From positions 2,439,906 through 2,503,905 of the forward strand of contig JAVKHP010000001.1 in NCBI GenBank assembly GCA_031459855.1: a DNA stretch of 64,000 nucleotides, read 5' to 3'. The notes below the pieces were generated by a model. That model was not told the origin of the DNA, searched no databases, and saw nothing but the letters and a program-made list of their open reading frames with translations. This document shows, one piece after another, positions 7,914-21,252 of this stretch. The number at the start of each line of letters is the position of its first letter. The stretch's first letter is position 1. This DNA is from Armatimonadota bacterium. GTDB taxonomy: Bacteria; Sysuimicrobiota; Sysuimicrobiia; Sysuimicrobiales; Humicultoraceae. The position numbers and the translations under genes are program-made.

Positions 7914-8951
7914 ATGACGCTGCGGGTGAGCATCATCGGCGCCTCGGGCTACGGCGGCGGCGAGCTGGTGCGGCTGCTGTGGGGCCATCCCCACGTCCAG
8001 CTGGTGCACCTGACCGCCGAGAGCCGCGCGGCCGAGGCCTACGGCGAGGTCTTCCCCAACCTGCGGGACGTGGTGCTGCACACCACCGAGGAGGCGGATC
8101 TGCCCCGCATCGCTGCCGACTCCGACGTGGTGTTCTTCGCCCTGCCCAACGGGCTGCCGATGCAGATGGCCCCCCAGCTGGGCGACCGGGTGAAGATCAT
8201 CGACCTGGGCGCCGACTTCCGGTTCCGCGATCCGGCCACGTACCAGCAGTGGTACAGAGCGCCCCACGCCTGTCCGGCGTTGCTGGCCGACGCGGTCTAC
8301 GGACAGCCCGAACTGCACCGGGACCGGCTGCGCACGGCGCGCGTGGTGGGCAACCCGGGCTGCTATCCCACGGCCGCGTTGCTGGCCATGGCGCCGTTCC
8401 TGCAGGCCGGGGTGGTCGACACCACCGGCATCGTGGTCGACGCCAAGTCGGGGGTCTCGGGCGCCGGCCGCGCGGTTTCCCTGGGCGTGCACTTCGCCGA
8501 GGTGAACGAGAACGTGAAGCCGTACAACGTGGCGGCCCACCGCCACCAGCCCGAGATCGCCCAGGAGATCGCGTCTCTCACCGGGCGGCCCGCGACAGTG
8601 ACGTTCGTGCCCCACCTGATCCCCATGACGCGGGGCATCCTGGCGACGGTCTACCTGCGGCTGCGCCAGCGGTTGACCACCCAGGAGGCCGAGGGCCTCC
8701 TCCGGGAGGCCTACGCTCGCGAGCCCTTCGTGCGGGTGCTGGTCGGTGCGCTGCCGCAGACCAAGGCCACCTACGGGTCCAACTACTGCGACGTGGCGGT
8801 GCGGATCGACCAGGAGGGAGGCTGGGTGATCGCCATGGCGGCCATCGACAACCTCGTGAAGGGCGCGGCCGGCCAGGCCATCCAGAACATGAACATCATG
8901 TGCGGCCTGCCCGAAGACGCGGGCCTGCGCGTGCTGCCCCTCTACCCGTGA
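7914..8951 (+). CDS. argC: N-acetyl-gamma-glutamyl-phosphate reductase
   Basis: 345 residues. N-terminal NADP-binding fold with GASGYGGGELVRLL, then the active-site region VVGNPGCYPTAALLA with the catalytic cysteine, and a conserved C-terminal block with HRHQPEI. Catalyses NADPH-dependent reduction of N-acetylglutamyl-5-phosphate, step 3 of arginine synthesis. ATG 7914 is where family similarity begins; upstream codons in this frame overlap rsmE and are non-homologous. First gene of argCJBDGHR, directly after the ARG-box promoter, with no visible Shine-Dalgarno. Confidence 0.97.
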   Translation: MTLRVSIIGASGYGGGELVRLLWGHPHVQLVHLTAESRAAEAYGEVFPNLRDVVLHTTEEADLPRIAADSDVVFFALPNGLPMQMAPQLGDRVKIIDLGADFRFRDPATYQQWYRAPHACPALLADAVYGQPELHRDRLRTARVVGNPGCYPTAALLAMAPFLQAGVVDTTGIVVDAKSGVSGAGRAVSLGVHFAEVNENVKPYNVAAHRHQPEIAQEIASLTGRPATVTFVPHLIPMTRGILATVYLRLRQRLTTQEAEGLLREAYAREPFVRVLVGALPQTKATYGSNYCDVAVRIDQEGGWVIAMAAIDNLVKGAAGQAIQNMNIMCGLPEDAGLRVLPLYP

Positions 8952-8958
8952 CGCTGCC

Positions 8959-10191
8959 ATGACGGAGACGCCCGCACCCGAGCGTGGACCGTCGATCGTG
9001 CTGCAGGACGGCACCGTCACCACGCCGCGGGGCTTCCGGGCCGCGGGGATCCACTGCGGGATCAAGCCCGACCGGCCGGACCTCGCGCTGGTCGCTGCCG
9101 ACGCGCCCGCGGCCGCCGCGGGCGTGTTCACCACGAACCGGATGCGGTCGGCGCCCGTGCAGCTGAGCGAGGCGCGGCTGCGCGCGGGGCGCGCCCAGGC
9201 GGTGGTGATCAACAGCGGCAACGCCAACGCGTGCACGGGCGCCCGCGGCGTCGCCGACGCGCAGGCCATGGCCGCGGCCGCCGCGGCGGCGCTGGGCATC
9301 CCCGACGAGCTGGTGCTGGTGGCGAGCACCGGCGTGATCGGCCGCCCGCTGCCCATCGACACCATCACGGCGGCGATGCCGCGTCTGGTCGCCGCGCTGG
9401 GCTCCGACGGCCTGGCGGCGGCCCGGGCGATCATGACGACCGACGCCTTCCCGAAGACCGCCGCCGCCACGGTGGCGTTGGGCGATGGGACCGCCACCGT
9501 CGGGGGCATTGCCAAGGGCGCGGGGATGATCCATCCGCACATGGCCACGATGATCGCGGTGTTGACCACCGACGCGGCCGTGGCCCCCGCGTTGCTGCGC
9601 CGCGCCCTGCAGGACGCGGCCGACCGGACCTTCAACTGCATCAGCGTCGACGGCGACACCAGTACCTCGGACAGCGTCTTCCTCCTGGCCAGCGGTGCGG
9701 CCGGGGTGCGGCCGATCGACGCCGTCGACGAGCGGTACGCGGCCTTCGTGGCCGGTCTGACCGCCGTGGCCGGGCGCCTGGCGCGGCTCATCGTGCAGGA
9801 CGGCGAGGGGACGACGCGGGTCGTCGAGATCCGGGTGCGGGGCGCCCGGTCGGACGCCGACGCCCGGCGTGTGGGCCAGACGGTGATGACGTCGCTGCTG
9901 GTGAAGACCGCGTTCCACGGGGCGGAGCTGAACTGGGGACGGCTCGCCGCCGCGGTGGGCCGCAGCGGGGCCGAGGTCGATCCCGACCGGCTGGCGATCG
10001 CCATCGGCGACGTGTGGGTGGCCGAAGGCGGTGTGGGCGTCCCCGAGCGCTACGACGCTGCGGCCCCGCTGCTGCGCGCGTCCGAGGTGACCGTGACCCT
10101 CGACCTGGGCCTGGGCGGGGGCACGTTCGTGGGCTGGACCAGCGACCTGGGCGAGACCTACGTGAAGATCAACAGCGGGTACCTGACGTGA
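8959..10191 (+). CDS. argJ: Bifunctional glutamate N-acetyltransferase/amino-acid acetyltransferase
   Basis: 410 residues, full-length ArgJ (Ntn-hydrolase fold). The self-cleavage region KGAGMIHPHMATMIA is present; the precursor is cut at the Ala-Thr bond to give alpha and beta subunits with Thr as nucleophile. VVINSGNANACTGARG and FNCISVDGDTSTSD are further ArgJ signatures. It recycles acetyl from N-acetylornithine to glutamate. No separate argA is seen, so the cyclic pathway is expected. ATG 8959 is 7 nt after argC, and the stop overlaps the argB GTG. Confidence 0.97.
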   Translation: MTETPAPERGPSIVLQDGTVTTPRGFRAAGIHCGIKPDRPDLALVAADAPAAAAGVFTTNRMRSAPVQLSEARLRAGRAQAVVINSGNANACTGARGVADAQAMAAAAAAALGIPDELVLVASTGVIGRPLPIDTITAAMPRLVAALGSDGLAAARAIMTTDAFPKTAAATVALGDGTATVGGIAKGAGMIHPHMATMIAVLTTDAAVAPALLRRALQDAADRTFNCISVDGDTSTSDSVFLLASGAAGVRPIDAVDERYAAFVAGLTAVAGRLARLIVQDGEGTTRVVEIRVRGARSDADARRVGQTVMTSLLVKTAFHGAELNWGRLAAAVGRSGAEVDPDRLAIAIGDVWVAEGGVGVPERYDAAAPLLRASEVTVTLDLGLGGGTFVGWTSDLGETYVKINSGYLT

Positions 10192-11057
10192 CCCTCGTGG
10201 ACCTGGCCACCGAGGCCCGGCTGATCGCCGCCGGGGTACGCTACGCCGCCGCCTGGCGCGGCAAGACCGTCGTGGTCAAGTACGGCGGCAGCGTGCTCGA
10301 GGCCGGCACCGCCGGCACCGTCATCGAGGACTTGGTGCTGCTCAAGGCCGCCGGCGTGCATCCGGTGCTGGTGCACGGGGGCGGCGCCGAGATCACCCGG
10401 ATGCTGGAGCGGGTCGGCAAGCCCACGCGGTTCGTCGACGGCCTGCGGGTCACCGACGAAGAGACCATGGAGATCGTCGAGATGGTGCTGGCGGGCCGCG
10501 CCAACAAGGCCCTGGTGACGATGGTCGGCCAGGCCGGCGGCAGCGCCGTGGGGCTCTCGGGCAAGGACGCGGGCCTGCTCCAGGCACGACGCCAGGAGCG
10601 TCCGGCGGGCCTGGGCCTCGTGGGGGAGGTCGTGGAGGTCCGCGGCCAGCTCCTGCGCATCCTCAACGAGGCCGGCTACATCCCCGTGATCGCCTCGATC
10701 GGCGTGGGGCCGGGCGGCGAGAGCCTCAACCTCAACGCCGACCACGCCGCCGCGGCGCTGGCGGTGGCCCTGGGGGCCAGCAAGCTCATCCTCCTGACCG
10801 ACGTGCCCGGCGTGATGCGCACACGGGACGGCACATCCGCGCTGATCTCGAGCCTGACGGCCGCCGAGGCCAGGGCCCTGGTGGCCGACGGCACCGTCTC
10901 GCGCGGCATGATCCCCAAGGTCGAGGCGTGCCTGCTGGCCCTGGAGCGGGGCGTGCCCAGCGCGCACATCATCGGCACCGAGGCGCCGCACGCGCTGCTG
11001 CTGGAGCTGTTCACCGAGGAAGGCGTCGGCACCATGATCACCGGAGGCGGACGATGA
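10188..11057 (+). CDS. argB: Acetylglutamate kinase
   Basis: 289 residues, amino-acid kinase family. VVVKYGGSVLE near the N terminus is the phosphate-binding lysine strand, followed by VLVHGGGAEITRML, GLRVTDEETMEIVEMVL, and LTDVPGVM near the end. Phosphorylates N-acetylglutamate and is the usual feedback point for arginine. GTG 10188 overlaps the argJ TGA by 4 nt; the frame is open far upstream but not homologous there. ATGA overlap with argD. Confidence 0.97.
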   Translation: MTLVDLATEARLIAAGVRYAAAWRGKTVVVKYGGSVLEAGTAGTVIEDLVLLKAAGVHPVLVHGGGAEITRMLERVGKPTRFVDGLRVTDEETMEIVEMVLAGRANKALVTMVGQAGGSAVGLSGKDAGLLQARRQERPAGLGLVGEVVEVRGQLLRILNEAGYIPVIASIGVGPGGESLNLNADHAAAALAVALGASKLILLTDVPGVMRTRDGTSALISSLTAAEARALVADGTVSRGMIPKVEACLLALERGVPSAHIIGTEAPHALLLELFTEEGVGTMITGGGR

Positions 11058-12265
11058 CGACCGACGAGGTGCTGGAGCTGTCGCGCCGCTACCTGCTGCC
11101 CACCTACCGCCGGGCGCCCGTGGCGTTCGCGTCAGGGCAGGGCGTGTGGCTGGAGGACCTGGAGGGCCGGCGCTACCTGGACTTCGTCGGCGGGATCGCC
11201 GTGTCGGCGCTCGGGCACAACCACCCGGCGCTGGTGGCCGCGCTGTGCGCCCAGGCCGCGCGGGTGATCCACGTGTCCAACCTGTTCCACATCGCCGAGC
11301 AGGCCCGGCTGGCCCAGTGGCTGGTCGAGCACTCGTGCGCCGACCGCGCCTGGTTCTGCAACAGCGGCGCCGAGGCCAACGAGGCGGCCATCAAGCTGGC
11401 GCGGAAGTGGGGCCGGCAGGACGGGCGGGGACGCTACGAGATCATCGTGGCCCAGCAGTCGTTCCACGGTCGGACCATGGGGACGCTGGCGGCCACGATG
11501 CAGCCCAAGTACCAGGAGCCGTTCGCGCCGTTGCTGCCGGGGTTCGTCGCGGTGCCGTTCAACGACCCCGACGCGTTGCCCGCCGCCACGACCGAGCGGA
11601 CCGTGGCCGTGATGCTGGAGCCGGTGCAGGGCGAGAGCGGCGTGGTCCCGGCCGACCCCGGCTACCTGCAGGCGGTGCGCGAGTGGTGCACCGCCAACGA
11701 CCTCCTGCTCATCCTCGATGAGGTGCAGACCGGGATGGGCCGCACGGGGACGCTGTTCGCCTACGAGCAGTACGGCATCGAGCCCGACGTGCTCACCCTG
11801 GCCAAGGGGTTGGGCGGCGGCGTGCCGATCGGCGCGCTGCTGGTCAAGGAGCGGTACGCCGCCCTGGGGCCGGGCGACCATGGCAGCACGTTTGGCGGGA
11901 ACCCGCTGGCCTGCGCGGCGGCCCTGGCGGTGGCCCGGACGATCGTGGCCGAGGGGTTGCCGGTGCGCGCGGGGGCCATGGGCCGCTACTTCGCCGCGGG
12001 GTTGCAGCGGCTGGTCGACCGCGGGCTGGCCCGCGCGGTGCGCGGCCGGGGACTGCTGCTGGCCCTCGACCTCGCCGTGGAGGCCGGGCCGGTCGTCGAC
12101 GCGTGTCGCGCGGCGGGCCTGCTGGTGAACGCGGTGCAGGCGAAGACGCTGCGGTTCGCGCCGCCGTTGATCGTGGGCGAGGAGGAGATCGACCAGGCGC
12201 TGGCGATCCTGGAGCGGGTCCTCGCGGAGGTCGCCACGGCCCCGGGGCCGGTCGCGACGAGCTAG
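11054..12265 (+). CDS. argD: Acetylornithine aminotransferase
   Basis: 403 residues, class III PLP aminotransferase. FVGGIAVSALGHNHP, NSGAEANEAAIKLARKW, the PLP-binding EVQTGMGRTG and the Schiff-base lysine in TLAKGLGGG, then HGSTFGGNPLACAAA, are all visible. Makes N-acetylornithine from the semialdehyde. ATG 11054 overlaps the argB stop. A 183-nt gap separates it from argG, the largest inside this operon. argF, needed to carry ornithine to citrulline, is not here. Confidence 0.96.
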   Translation: MTTDEVLELSRRYLLPTYRRAPVAFASGQGVWLEDLEGRRYLDFVGGIAVSALGHNHPALVAALCAQAARVIHVSNLFHIAEQARLAQWLVEHSCADRAWFCNSGAEANEAAIKLARKWGRQDGRGRYEIIVAQQSFHGRTMGTLAATMQPKYQEPFAPLLPGFVAVPFNDPDALPAATTERTVAVMLEPVQGESGVVPADPGYLQAVREWCTANDLLLILDEVQTGMGRTGTLFAYEQYGIEPDVLTLAKGLGGGVPIGALLVKERYAALGPGDHGSTFGGNPLACAAALAVARTIVAEGLPVRAGAMGRYFAAGLQRLVDRGLARAVRGRGLLLALDLAVEAGPVVDACRAAGLLVNAVQAKTLRFAPPLIVGEEEIDQALAILERVLAEVATAPGPVATS

Positions 12266-12448
12266 GCGGCGCGCGGAGCCCGGGCCGCGCGGCGGCCGGC
12301 TGCTGCATGCACGGGGCGATGCCCCGCGGGTTGTGCACAGACGCAGGCTGCCGGGGCGTCGGGCGCGTGGAGGCTCGGCGGTGCTGCGGCGCGCGGGGTG
12401 CACCGGCACCGGATGCCGGCAACGGCGAAGCGGGGAAGGAGCGGGCAG
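12266..12448. other. Gap between argD and argG with a short hairpin
   Basis: No credible gene. A perfect stem-loop CGGGGC-GAT-GCCCCG lies at 12312-12326 without a T-tract. The 13-mer CTGCATGCACGGG (12303-12315) recurs at the 3' end of argG (13661-13673). No ARG box or convincing promoter was seen. Confidence 0.4.
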
Positions 12449-13681
<1,233 letters not shown>

Positions 13682-13734
13682 CCTGCCGGCGCTCCTCGTC
13701 AGGTGCACCGGGCGCCGGCGCACTGCCCGGGGGC

Positions 13735-15212
<1,478 letters not shown>

Positions 15213-15216
<4 letters not shown>

Positions 15217-15752
15217 GCCACAGCCGGGCCGCCCGCACCCCGCAGGTCGCCGGGCTGCAGACGCCGCAGGACGTGGAGGCGGGCACCGAGGTGCGCACGG
15301 TGCACCAGCGGCTGCAGCGGATTCTCGAGATCGTGGCCCGGACGCCCATCGCCACCCAGCAGGAGCTGGTCCGGGCGCTGCGGGCGCGGGGCATCCGTGT
15401 CACCCAGGCCACCGTCTCCCGGGACATCAAGCGCCTGGGCCTGGTGAAGGTGCCCACCGGCGAGGGCACCTACCGGTACGCAGCCCCCGCACAGGTGCAG
15501 CCAACGGGCGACGAGGTGCGCCGCAGGCTCCAGCGGGCCTTCGCCGACTACGTCACGGCGGTGGAGGAGGGCAGCGGGCTGGTGCTGGTCAAGACCGCCG
15601 ACGGCAGTGCCGGTCCGGTGGCCGAGGCGATCGACGACGCCGCTTGGCCCGACGTGGCGGGTACGGTCGCCGGCGACAACACGATCATCGTCGTGCCCCG
15701 CCGTGCCCGCGACCGGCCAGCCATCGTGCGGAGGCTGCGCAGCCTGCTCTGA
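15213..15752 (+). CDS. argR: Arginine repressor ArgR
   Basis: 179 residues with a non-conserved N-terminal extension of about 25. Winged helix-turn-helix at about 28-95 (ATQQELVRALRARGIRVTQATVSRDIKRLG), then the arginine-binding oligomerisation domain with GSGLVLVKTADGSAGPVAEAID and GTVAGDNTIIVV. ArgR hexamers bind ARG boxes when arginine is high. GTG 15213 overlaps the argH stop, so the repressor is made from the operon it controls; the matching operator is at 7875-7912. Confidence 0.96.
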
Positions 15753-15850
15753 CCGCCACCTCCCCGGGGGCCTGGCGACGCTCGCGCCCGGAGGATGCGT
15801 TCTCCCCCTGCCGAAGGGAGGGTATGACTGGAGGAGGGGGAGGAAACCGG

Positions 15851-16828
15851 GTGAGTGACCCCGCGCCCCACCAGGCGACCATTCGGCTACCGTCCGGACC
15901 TGCGGCCGTGGCTGTCCTCGGCCAGCAGGACCTGGTGCTGGCCATGGTCGAGGAAGAGGTCGGGGCCACCGTCCGCGTCCGCGGGGACACGCTGGTCATC
16001 CGCGGGACCGCGGAGCAGGTCGACCGGGCCACGCGGGTGTTCGAAGAGTTGCTCGAGCTGGCCGGTACGGGCCAGACCCTGGCGCCCGCCGATCTCCGGC
16101 GGCTGCTGCGCGCCGCCGCGCCTCCCGGCGCGGTGCGCGCGGCCGGGGAGGTGCTCCTCCAGACTCCCAGCGGCAAGGTGATCGCGCCCCGGACACCCGG
16201 CCAGGCCGCTTACGTCCAGGCGATCCGCGCCCACGATCTGACCTTCGCCATCGGCCCTGCCGGGACCGGCAAGACGTACCTGGCAGTGGCGATGGCGGTG
16301 GTGGCGCTCCGGACCCGTGCCGTCCAGCGCATCGTGCTCACACGGCCGGCCGTGGAAGCGGGCGAGCGCCTGGGGTTCCTGCCCGGCGACATCGCAGCCA
16401 AGGTAGACCCTTACCTGCGCCCGCTGTATGATGCCCTCTACGAGATGCTGGGCCCCGAACGGTTCACGCGCCTGTCCGAGCGGGGGGTCATCGAGGTCGT
16501 GCCGCTGGCGTTCATGCGCGGGCGGACCCTGAACGACGCCTTCATCATCCTCGACGAGGCGCAGAACACCACCCACGAGCAGATGAAGATGTTCCTGACG
16601 CGCATGGGGTTCGGATCACGTGCCGTCGTCACCGGCGACATCACGCAGATCGACCTGCCGCGCGACCGGGTGTCGGGACTGGTCGAGGCCCGCGAGATCT
16701 TCCGCGGCGTGGCCGGCATCGCCTTCGTGGAGCTGCGCGAGGGCGACGTCGTGCGCCACGACCTGGTGCAGACCATCGTGCGTGCCTACGAGCGCTACGA
16801 GGCGGCCCGGGGCGGGAGCCCCGCGTGA
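15851..16828 (+). CDS. phoH: PhoH-like ATPase
   Basis: 325 residues. Walker A in GPAGTGKTYLAVAMAV, Walker B in FIILDEAQNTT, then GFGSRAVVTGDITQIDLP. An N-terminal KH-like segment (about 1-90) matches the PhoH/PhoL branch found beside ybeY. These are RNA-linked P-loop ATPases, probably in ribosome maturation or RNA decay. GTG 15851 has GGGAGG at 15838-15843. An in-frame ATG at 15824 also has AAGGGAGG but would add a Gly-rich stretch encoded by the second Shine-Dalgarno, so I prefer GTG. Confidence 0.93.
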   Translation: MSDPAPHQATIRLPSGPAAVAVLGQQDLVLAMVEEEVGATVRVRGDTLVIRGTAEQVDRATRVFEELLELAGTGQTLAPADLRRLLRAAAPPGAVRAAGEVLLQTPSGKVIAPRTPGQAAYVQAIRAHDLTFAIGPAGTGKTYLAVAMAVVALRTRAVQRIVLTRPAVEAGERLGFLPGDIAAKVDPYLRPLYDALYEMLGPERFTRLSERGVIEVVPLAFMRGRTLNDAFIILDEAQNTTHEQMKMFLTRMGFGSRAVVTGDITQIDLPRDRVSGLVEAREIFRGVAGIAFVELREGDVVRHDLVQTIVRAYERYEAARGGSPA

Positions 16829-18939
16829 TGGCCCGCAGCGGTCCCCGTGGCCCGACGGTCCCGGGGCGGCTGGTATGGGCCCGCCGTGGTGCCATCGCCG
16901 TCTGTACGCTGCTGGCGCTGGTGGCGATCATCGGTGTGGACTACCTGCCGCCCAGGGTGGACCTGCAGCCAGGACGCCCGAGCCCCCGCGACATCCGGGC
17001 ACCGCGCACCGTCGAGTTCGAAGATCCCGTCCGGACCGAGGCGCTGCGGGCGGAGGCGATGCGCGCGGTGGCGCCGGTCCTGCGGCACGCGCCGGCCGAG
17101 GTGGCTGCGGCACGCCAGGCCGTGGTGACGGCGTTTGCGGCCGTACGCGAGGTCCGCACCCGCAGCCGCCTGGCGTCGGTGGTCGCTGGCATGGCCGCGG
17201 TGCGGGCGGCCGTGGCGCTGCCGCTGTCGGACGTCGCTGCCCGCGCGGCAGCGACTGCGCCGCTCGGTCAGCTCGAGCGCGCGGCGAAGGCGGCGGAGGC
17301 GGCCGTGGACCAGGCCATGGCCGCGGGCGTCCGGACCGAGGACCTGGCGATGGCCCGCGAGCGAGCGCGCCAGGCCGTGCGGGATGCGGGGTTGCCTCCC
17401 GACCTGTACGCCCTGGCAGCGGAGGTGGCCGCGGCCGCGGTGCGGCCGACGATGGAAGTGGACCAGGGCCGCACGGCCGCAGCGCGCCTGGCCGCCGCCA
17501 GCGCGGTGCCACCCGTGCGGGTCCGGCTGGAGCGTGGCCAGATCATCGTGCGCGACGGCGACGTGGTCACACCCGCACATCTGCGCATGCTGGCCGCCGC
17601 GGGGCTGTACCCGCCGCGGGTGAGCTGGGCGGGTGTGGGCGGCGTCGCCGTGATCGTGGCCCTGGCGCTCGCGGCCACCGGCGCCTACCTCTGGCAGTAT
17701 CAGCCGGAGGTGTGGGCCAGCGAGCGGTTACTCGTCGTCTGGAGCCTGGTGGTGCTGCTCACCGTGTTCCTCAGCCAGGCGCTGGGCGCGCCGCGGTTCA
17801 GCAACTTCCTCGCCCCGGCGGCGATGGGCGCCATGTTGCTGGGGATCCTCCTGCAACGCCGCCTGGCGCTGTTCTCGTCCGCGGTGGTGGCGGTGTTGGT
17901 GGGGCTGGCGGCCGAGCGCGAGCTGGCCGCCGCGGTCGTGGCCTTCGTGGGGGGACTGGCCGGCGTCTTCGCGACGCGCCAGATCCACCGGCGATCCGAC
18001 TTTGGCCTGGCCGGGCTGGTCGTGGGGGTCACCAACGCGGTCGCGATCCTGGGGATGGGGCTGGCCGAGGGACGGGAGCTGTACCCGGCAGTGGTGGTGG
18101 CCGGCGCGTGGGGCGTCGCCGGCGGGCTGCTGGCCGGCGTGGCCGCGATCGGGGTGTTGCCGTTCATCGAGCAACTGTTCGGGCTCGTGACGCCCATCAA
18201 ACTGCTGGAGCTTGGGAACCCCGCGCACCCGCTGCTGCGGCGGTTGCAGCTGGAAGCGCCCGGGACCTACCATCACAGCATCATGGTGAGCAACCTGGCC
18301 GAGGCCGCCGCCGAGGCGGTCGGGGCCGACGCGCTGCTGGCCCGCATCGGGACCTACTACCACGACATCGGCAAGCTGCGACGCCCCGCCTTCTTCGTGG
18401 AGAACCAGCTGGGCATCGACAACCCCCACGAGAAGATGACCCCCAGCCTCTCCGCCCTCACGGTGGCGGCGCACGTGCGCGACGGTCTGGAGCTGGCGCG
18501 CGAGTACGGGCTGCCGCCGGTCATCCAGGAGTTCATCGCGCAACACCACGGCACGACCCGACTGACCTACTTCTACCATCAGGCCCTCGAGCGCGGCGAC
18601 GCCGTCGACGAGACCGCGTTTCGCTACGAAGGGCCCAGACCGCAGCGGCGGGAGGTCGCCATCGTCATGCTGGCGGACGCCGTGGAAGCCGCCGTCCGCG
18701 CGCTCACCCGCCCCACGCCCGACCGGCTCGAGGAGGCGGTGCGCAAGATCGTCCGCGAGAAGCTGGAAGACAGCCAGCTGGACGAGTGCGGGCTCACGTT
18801 CCGGGACCTCGACCGCATCGTGAACGCGTTCGTGCGCATCCTCTCGGGCATCCTGCACCCGCGGCTGGAGTATCCGGACCTGGAGCGGGAACTGGCGCGG
18901 CGTCGGCCCCCGCGGGTGGCCCGCTTGCGGTGGCGGTAG
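16828..18939 (+). CDS. 7TM-HD family phosphodiesterase (PgpH-like)
   Basis: 703 residues. One TM near the N terminus (about 12-32), a large extracytoplasmic 7TMR-HDED domain (to about 260), about seven hydrophobic segments (265-460), then a cytoplasmic HD domain with APGTYHHSIMVSNLAEAAA, YYHDIGKLRRP and IAQHHGTT. Family members such as Listeria PgpH hydrolyse cyclic di-AMP. ATG 16828 overlaps the phoH stop (TGATG). The phoH-pgpH-ybeY-dgkA order is a conserved Firmicutes block. Cyclic di-AMP as substrate is inferred from family. Confidence 0.92.
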   Translation: MARSGPRGPTVPGRLVWARRGAIAVCTLLALVAIIGVDYLPPRVDLQPGRPSPRDIRAPRTVEFEDPVRTEALRAEAMRAVAPVLRHAPAEVAAARQAVVTAFAAVREVRTRSRLASVVAGMAAVRAAVALPLSDVAARAAATAPLGQLERAAKAAEAAVDQAMAAGVRTEDLAMARERARQAVRDAGLPPDLYALAAEVAAAAVRPTMEVDQGRTAAARLAAASAVPPVRVRLERGQIIVRDGDVVTPAHLRMLAAAGLYPPRVSWAGVGGVAVIVALALAATGAYLWQYQPEVWASERLLVVWSLVVLLTVFLSQALGAPRFSNFLAPAAMGAMLLGILLQRRLALFSSAVVAVLVGLAAERELAAAVVAFVGGLAGVFATRQIHRRSDFGLAGLVVGVTNAVAILGMGLAEGRELYPAVVVAGAWGVAGGLLAGVAAIGVLPFIEQLFGLVTPIKLLELGNPAHPLLRRLQLEAPGTYHHSIMVSNLAEAAAEAVGADALLARIGTYYHDIGKLRRPAFFVENQLGIDNPHEKMTPSLSALTVAAHVRDGLELAREYGLPPVIQEFIAQHHGTTRLTYFYHQALERGDAVDETAFRYEGPRPQRREVAIVMLADAVEAAVRALTRPTPDRLEEAVRKIVREKLEDSQLDECGLTFRDLDRIVNAFVRILSGILHPRLEYPDLERELARRRPPRVARLRWR

Positions 18940-18949
18940 CGTCGGCGCC

Positions 18950-19393
18950 GTGCGCGTGCACCTGGTCACCCATCGCGTACGCGGCCGGCTACCGCGACGG
19001 GCCGTCCTCGCCGCGGCCCGGGCGGCACTCCGGGCCACAAGGGCCCCGGCAGATGCCGAGGTGGAGATCGCCCTGGTGGACGACGCCACGATTGCCCGGC
19101 TGCACCGCCGCTACCTGGGCCGTCGGGGCGCCACCGACGTGCTGACGTTTCCCGACGACGGGGCCCCGGTGCTGGGCGAGATCGTGATCTCCGTGGACCG
19201 CGCGCGGGCGCAGGCGGCCGCCGTGCGCCATGCGCTGCGGCGGGAGCTGGCGTTGCTGGTGATCCACGGCGTGCTGCACCTGCGTGGGTACGACGACCGC
19301 ACCTCGGTGGCCGCCGCGCGCATGCATCGCCGGGCCGCGGCGATCCTGGCCATGCTCGACCGGCGTGCCCGCCGTGCGCGGAGGAGCCGATGA
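18950..19393 (+). CDS. ybeY: Endoribonuclease YbeY (16S rRNA 3' end maturation)
   Basis: 147 residues. Contains ATDVLTFP (family T-D-V-L-S-F-P), EIVISVDRA, and the metal motif HGVLHLRGYDD. Family members have H-x3-H-x5-H; here the third ligand position is Asp, which may still bind zinc but is unusual. YbeY trims rRNA and supports 70S quality control. GTG 18950 is 10 nt after the HD gene, and the stop overlaps the dgkA ATG, preserving the conserved cluster. Confidence 0.93.
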   Translation: MRVHLVTHRVRGRLPRRAVLAAARAALRATRAPADAEVEIALVDDATIARLHRRYLGRRGATDVLTFPDDGAPVLGEIVISVDRARAQAAAVRHALRRELALLVIHGVLHLRGYDDRTSVAAARMHRRAAAILAMLDRRARRARRSR

Positions 19394-19905
19394 AGCACTC
19401 ATTGGGGGAGAGCCTCCAGTTCGCCGGACGCGGCCTCCAGGATGCGTGGCGGTCGCAGCGGACCATGCGGATCCACGTCGTCGCCGCCGTGGCGGTCGGC
19501 GCCGCGGGCCTGTGGCTGGGCGTCTCCCCGGCGGAGACCGGCGTGCTGCTGCTCACCGTGGCGGCCGTGCTGGCCGCGGAACTGTTCAACACCGCCGTGG
19601 AGGTCCTGGTGGATCTCGTCGTGGGCACGCAGCACCACGAGCTGGCGCGGCGCGCCAAGGACCTCAGCGCCGCCGCGGTGCTGGTCGCGGCGGCAGCGGC
19701 GGTCGGGGTAGGCCTCGTGGTGCTGGCTGGCCCCGCGCTGGCTGCGCTGCGTGGCGGTGCGCGCGCGGGCCCAACGGTCGTGCGGCTGCTGGCGGCGGCG
19801 CTCCTGGTCGTCGTCGCCATCGCGGCCGTGGCGGCGGTGCGCGCCCCGCGCCCCGCGTCGGTGTCGGCTCCCGCGCGCGGATCCGCCCGGCCACCTATGC
19901 TATAA
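19390..19905 (+). CDS. dgkA: Diacylglycerol/undecaprenol kinase family membrane protein
   Basis: 171 residues. The DgkA core (about 1-115) has the amphipathic start SLQFAGRGLQDAWRSQRTMRIH, the catalytic helix AAELFNTAVEVLVD and ARRAKDLSAAAVLVAA. A further hydrophobic segment (about 130-150) and a Ser/Ala/Pro tail extend beyond the usual 120 residues. In Gram-positive lineages this family phosphorylates undecaprenol. ATG 19390 overlaps the ybeY stop. The stop TAA sits inside the -10 box of the next gene's promoter. Confidence 0.92.
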   Translation: MKHSLGESLQFAGRGLQDAWRSQRTMRIHVVAAVAVGAAGLWLGVSPAETGVLLLTVAAVLAAELFNTAVEVLVDLVVGTQHHELARRAKDLSAAAVLVAAAAAVGVGLVVLAGPALAALRGGARAGPTVVRLLAAALLVVVAIAAVAAVRAPRPASVSAPARGSARPPML

Positions 19906-19906
19906 T
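19898..19906 (+). promoter_or_regulatory. Extended -10 promoter before the CNNM/CorC gene
   Basis: TGCTATAAT: perfect -10 (19901-19906) with an upstream TG. No good -35 was found at 16-18 nt. It overlaps the dgkA stop codon. Confidence 0.65.
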
Positions 19907-19959
19907 TTTCTCCCGACTGCAGGGGGTCTCGCTGGCCCAGAAGGCAGGCACGACCGCGG

Positions 19960-21252
<1,293 letters not shown>

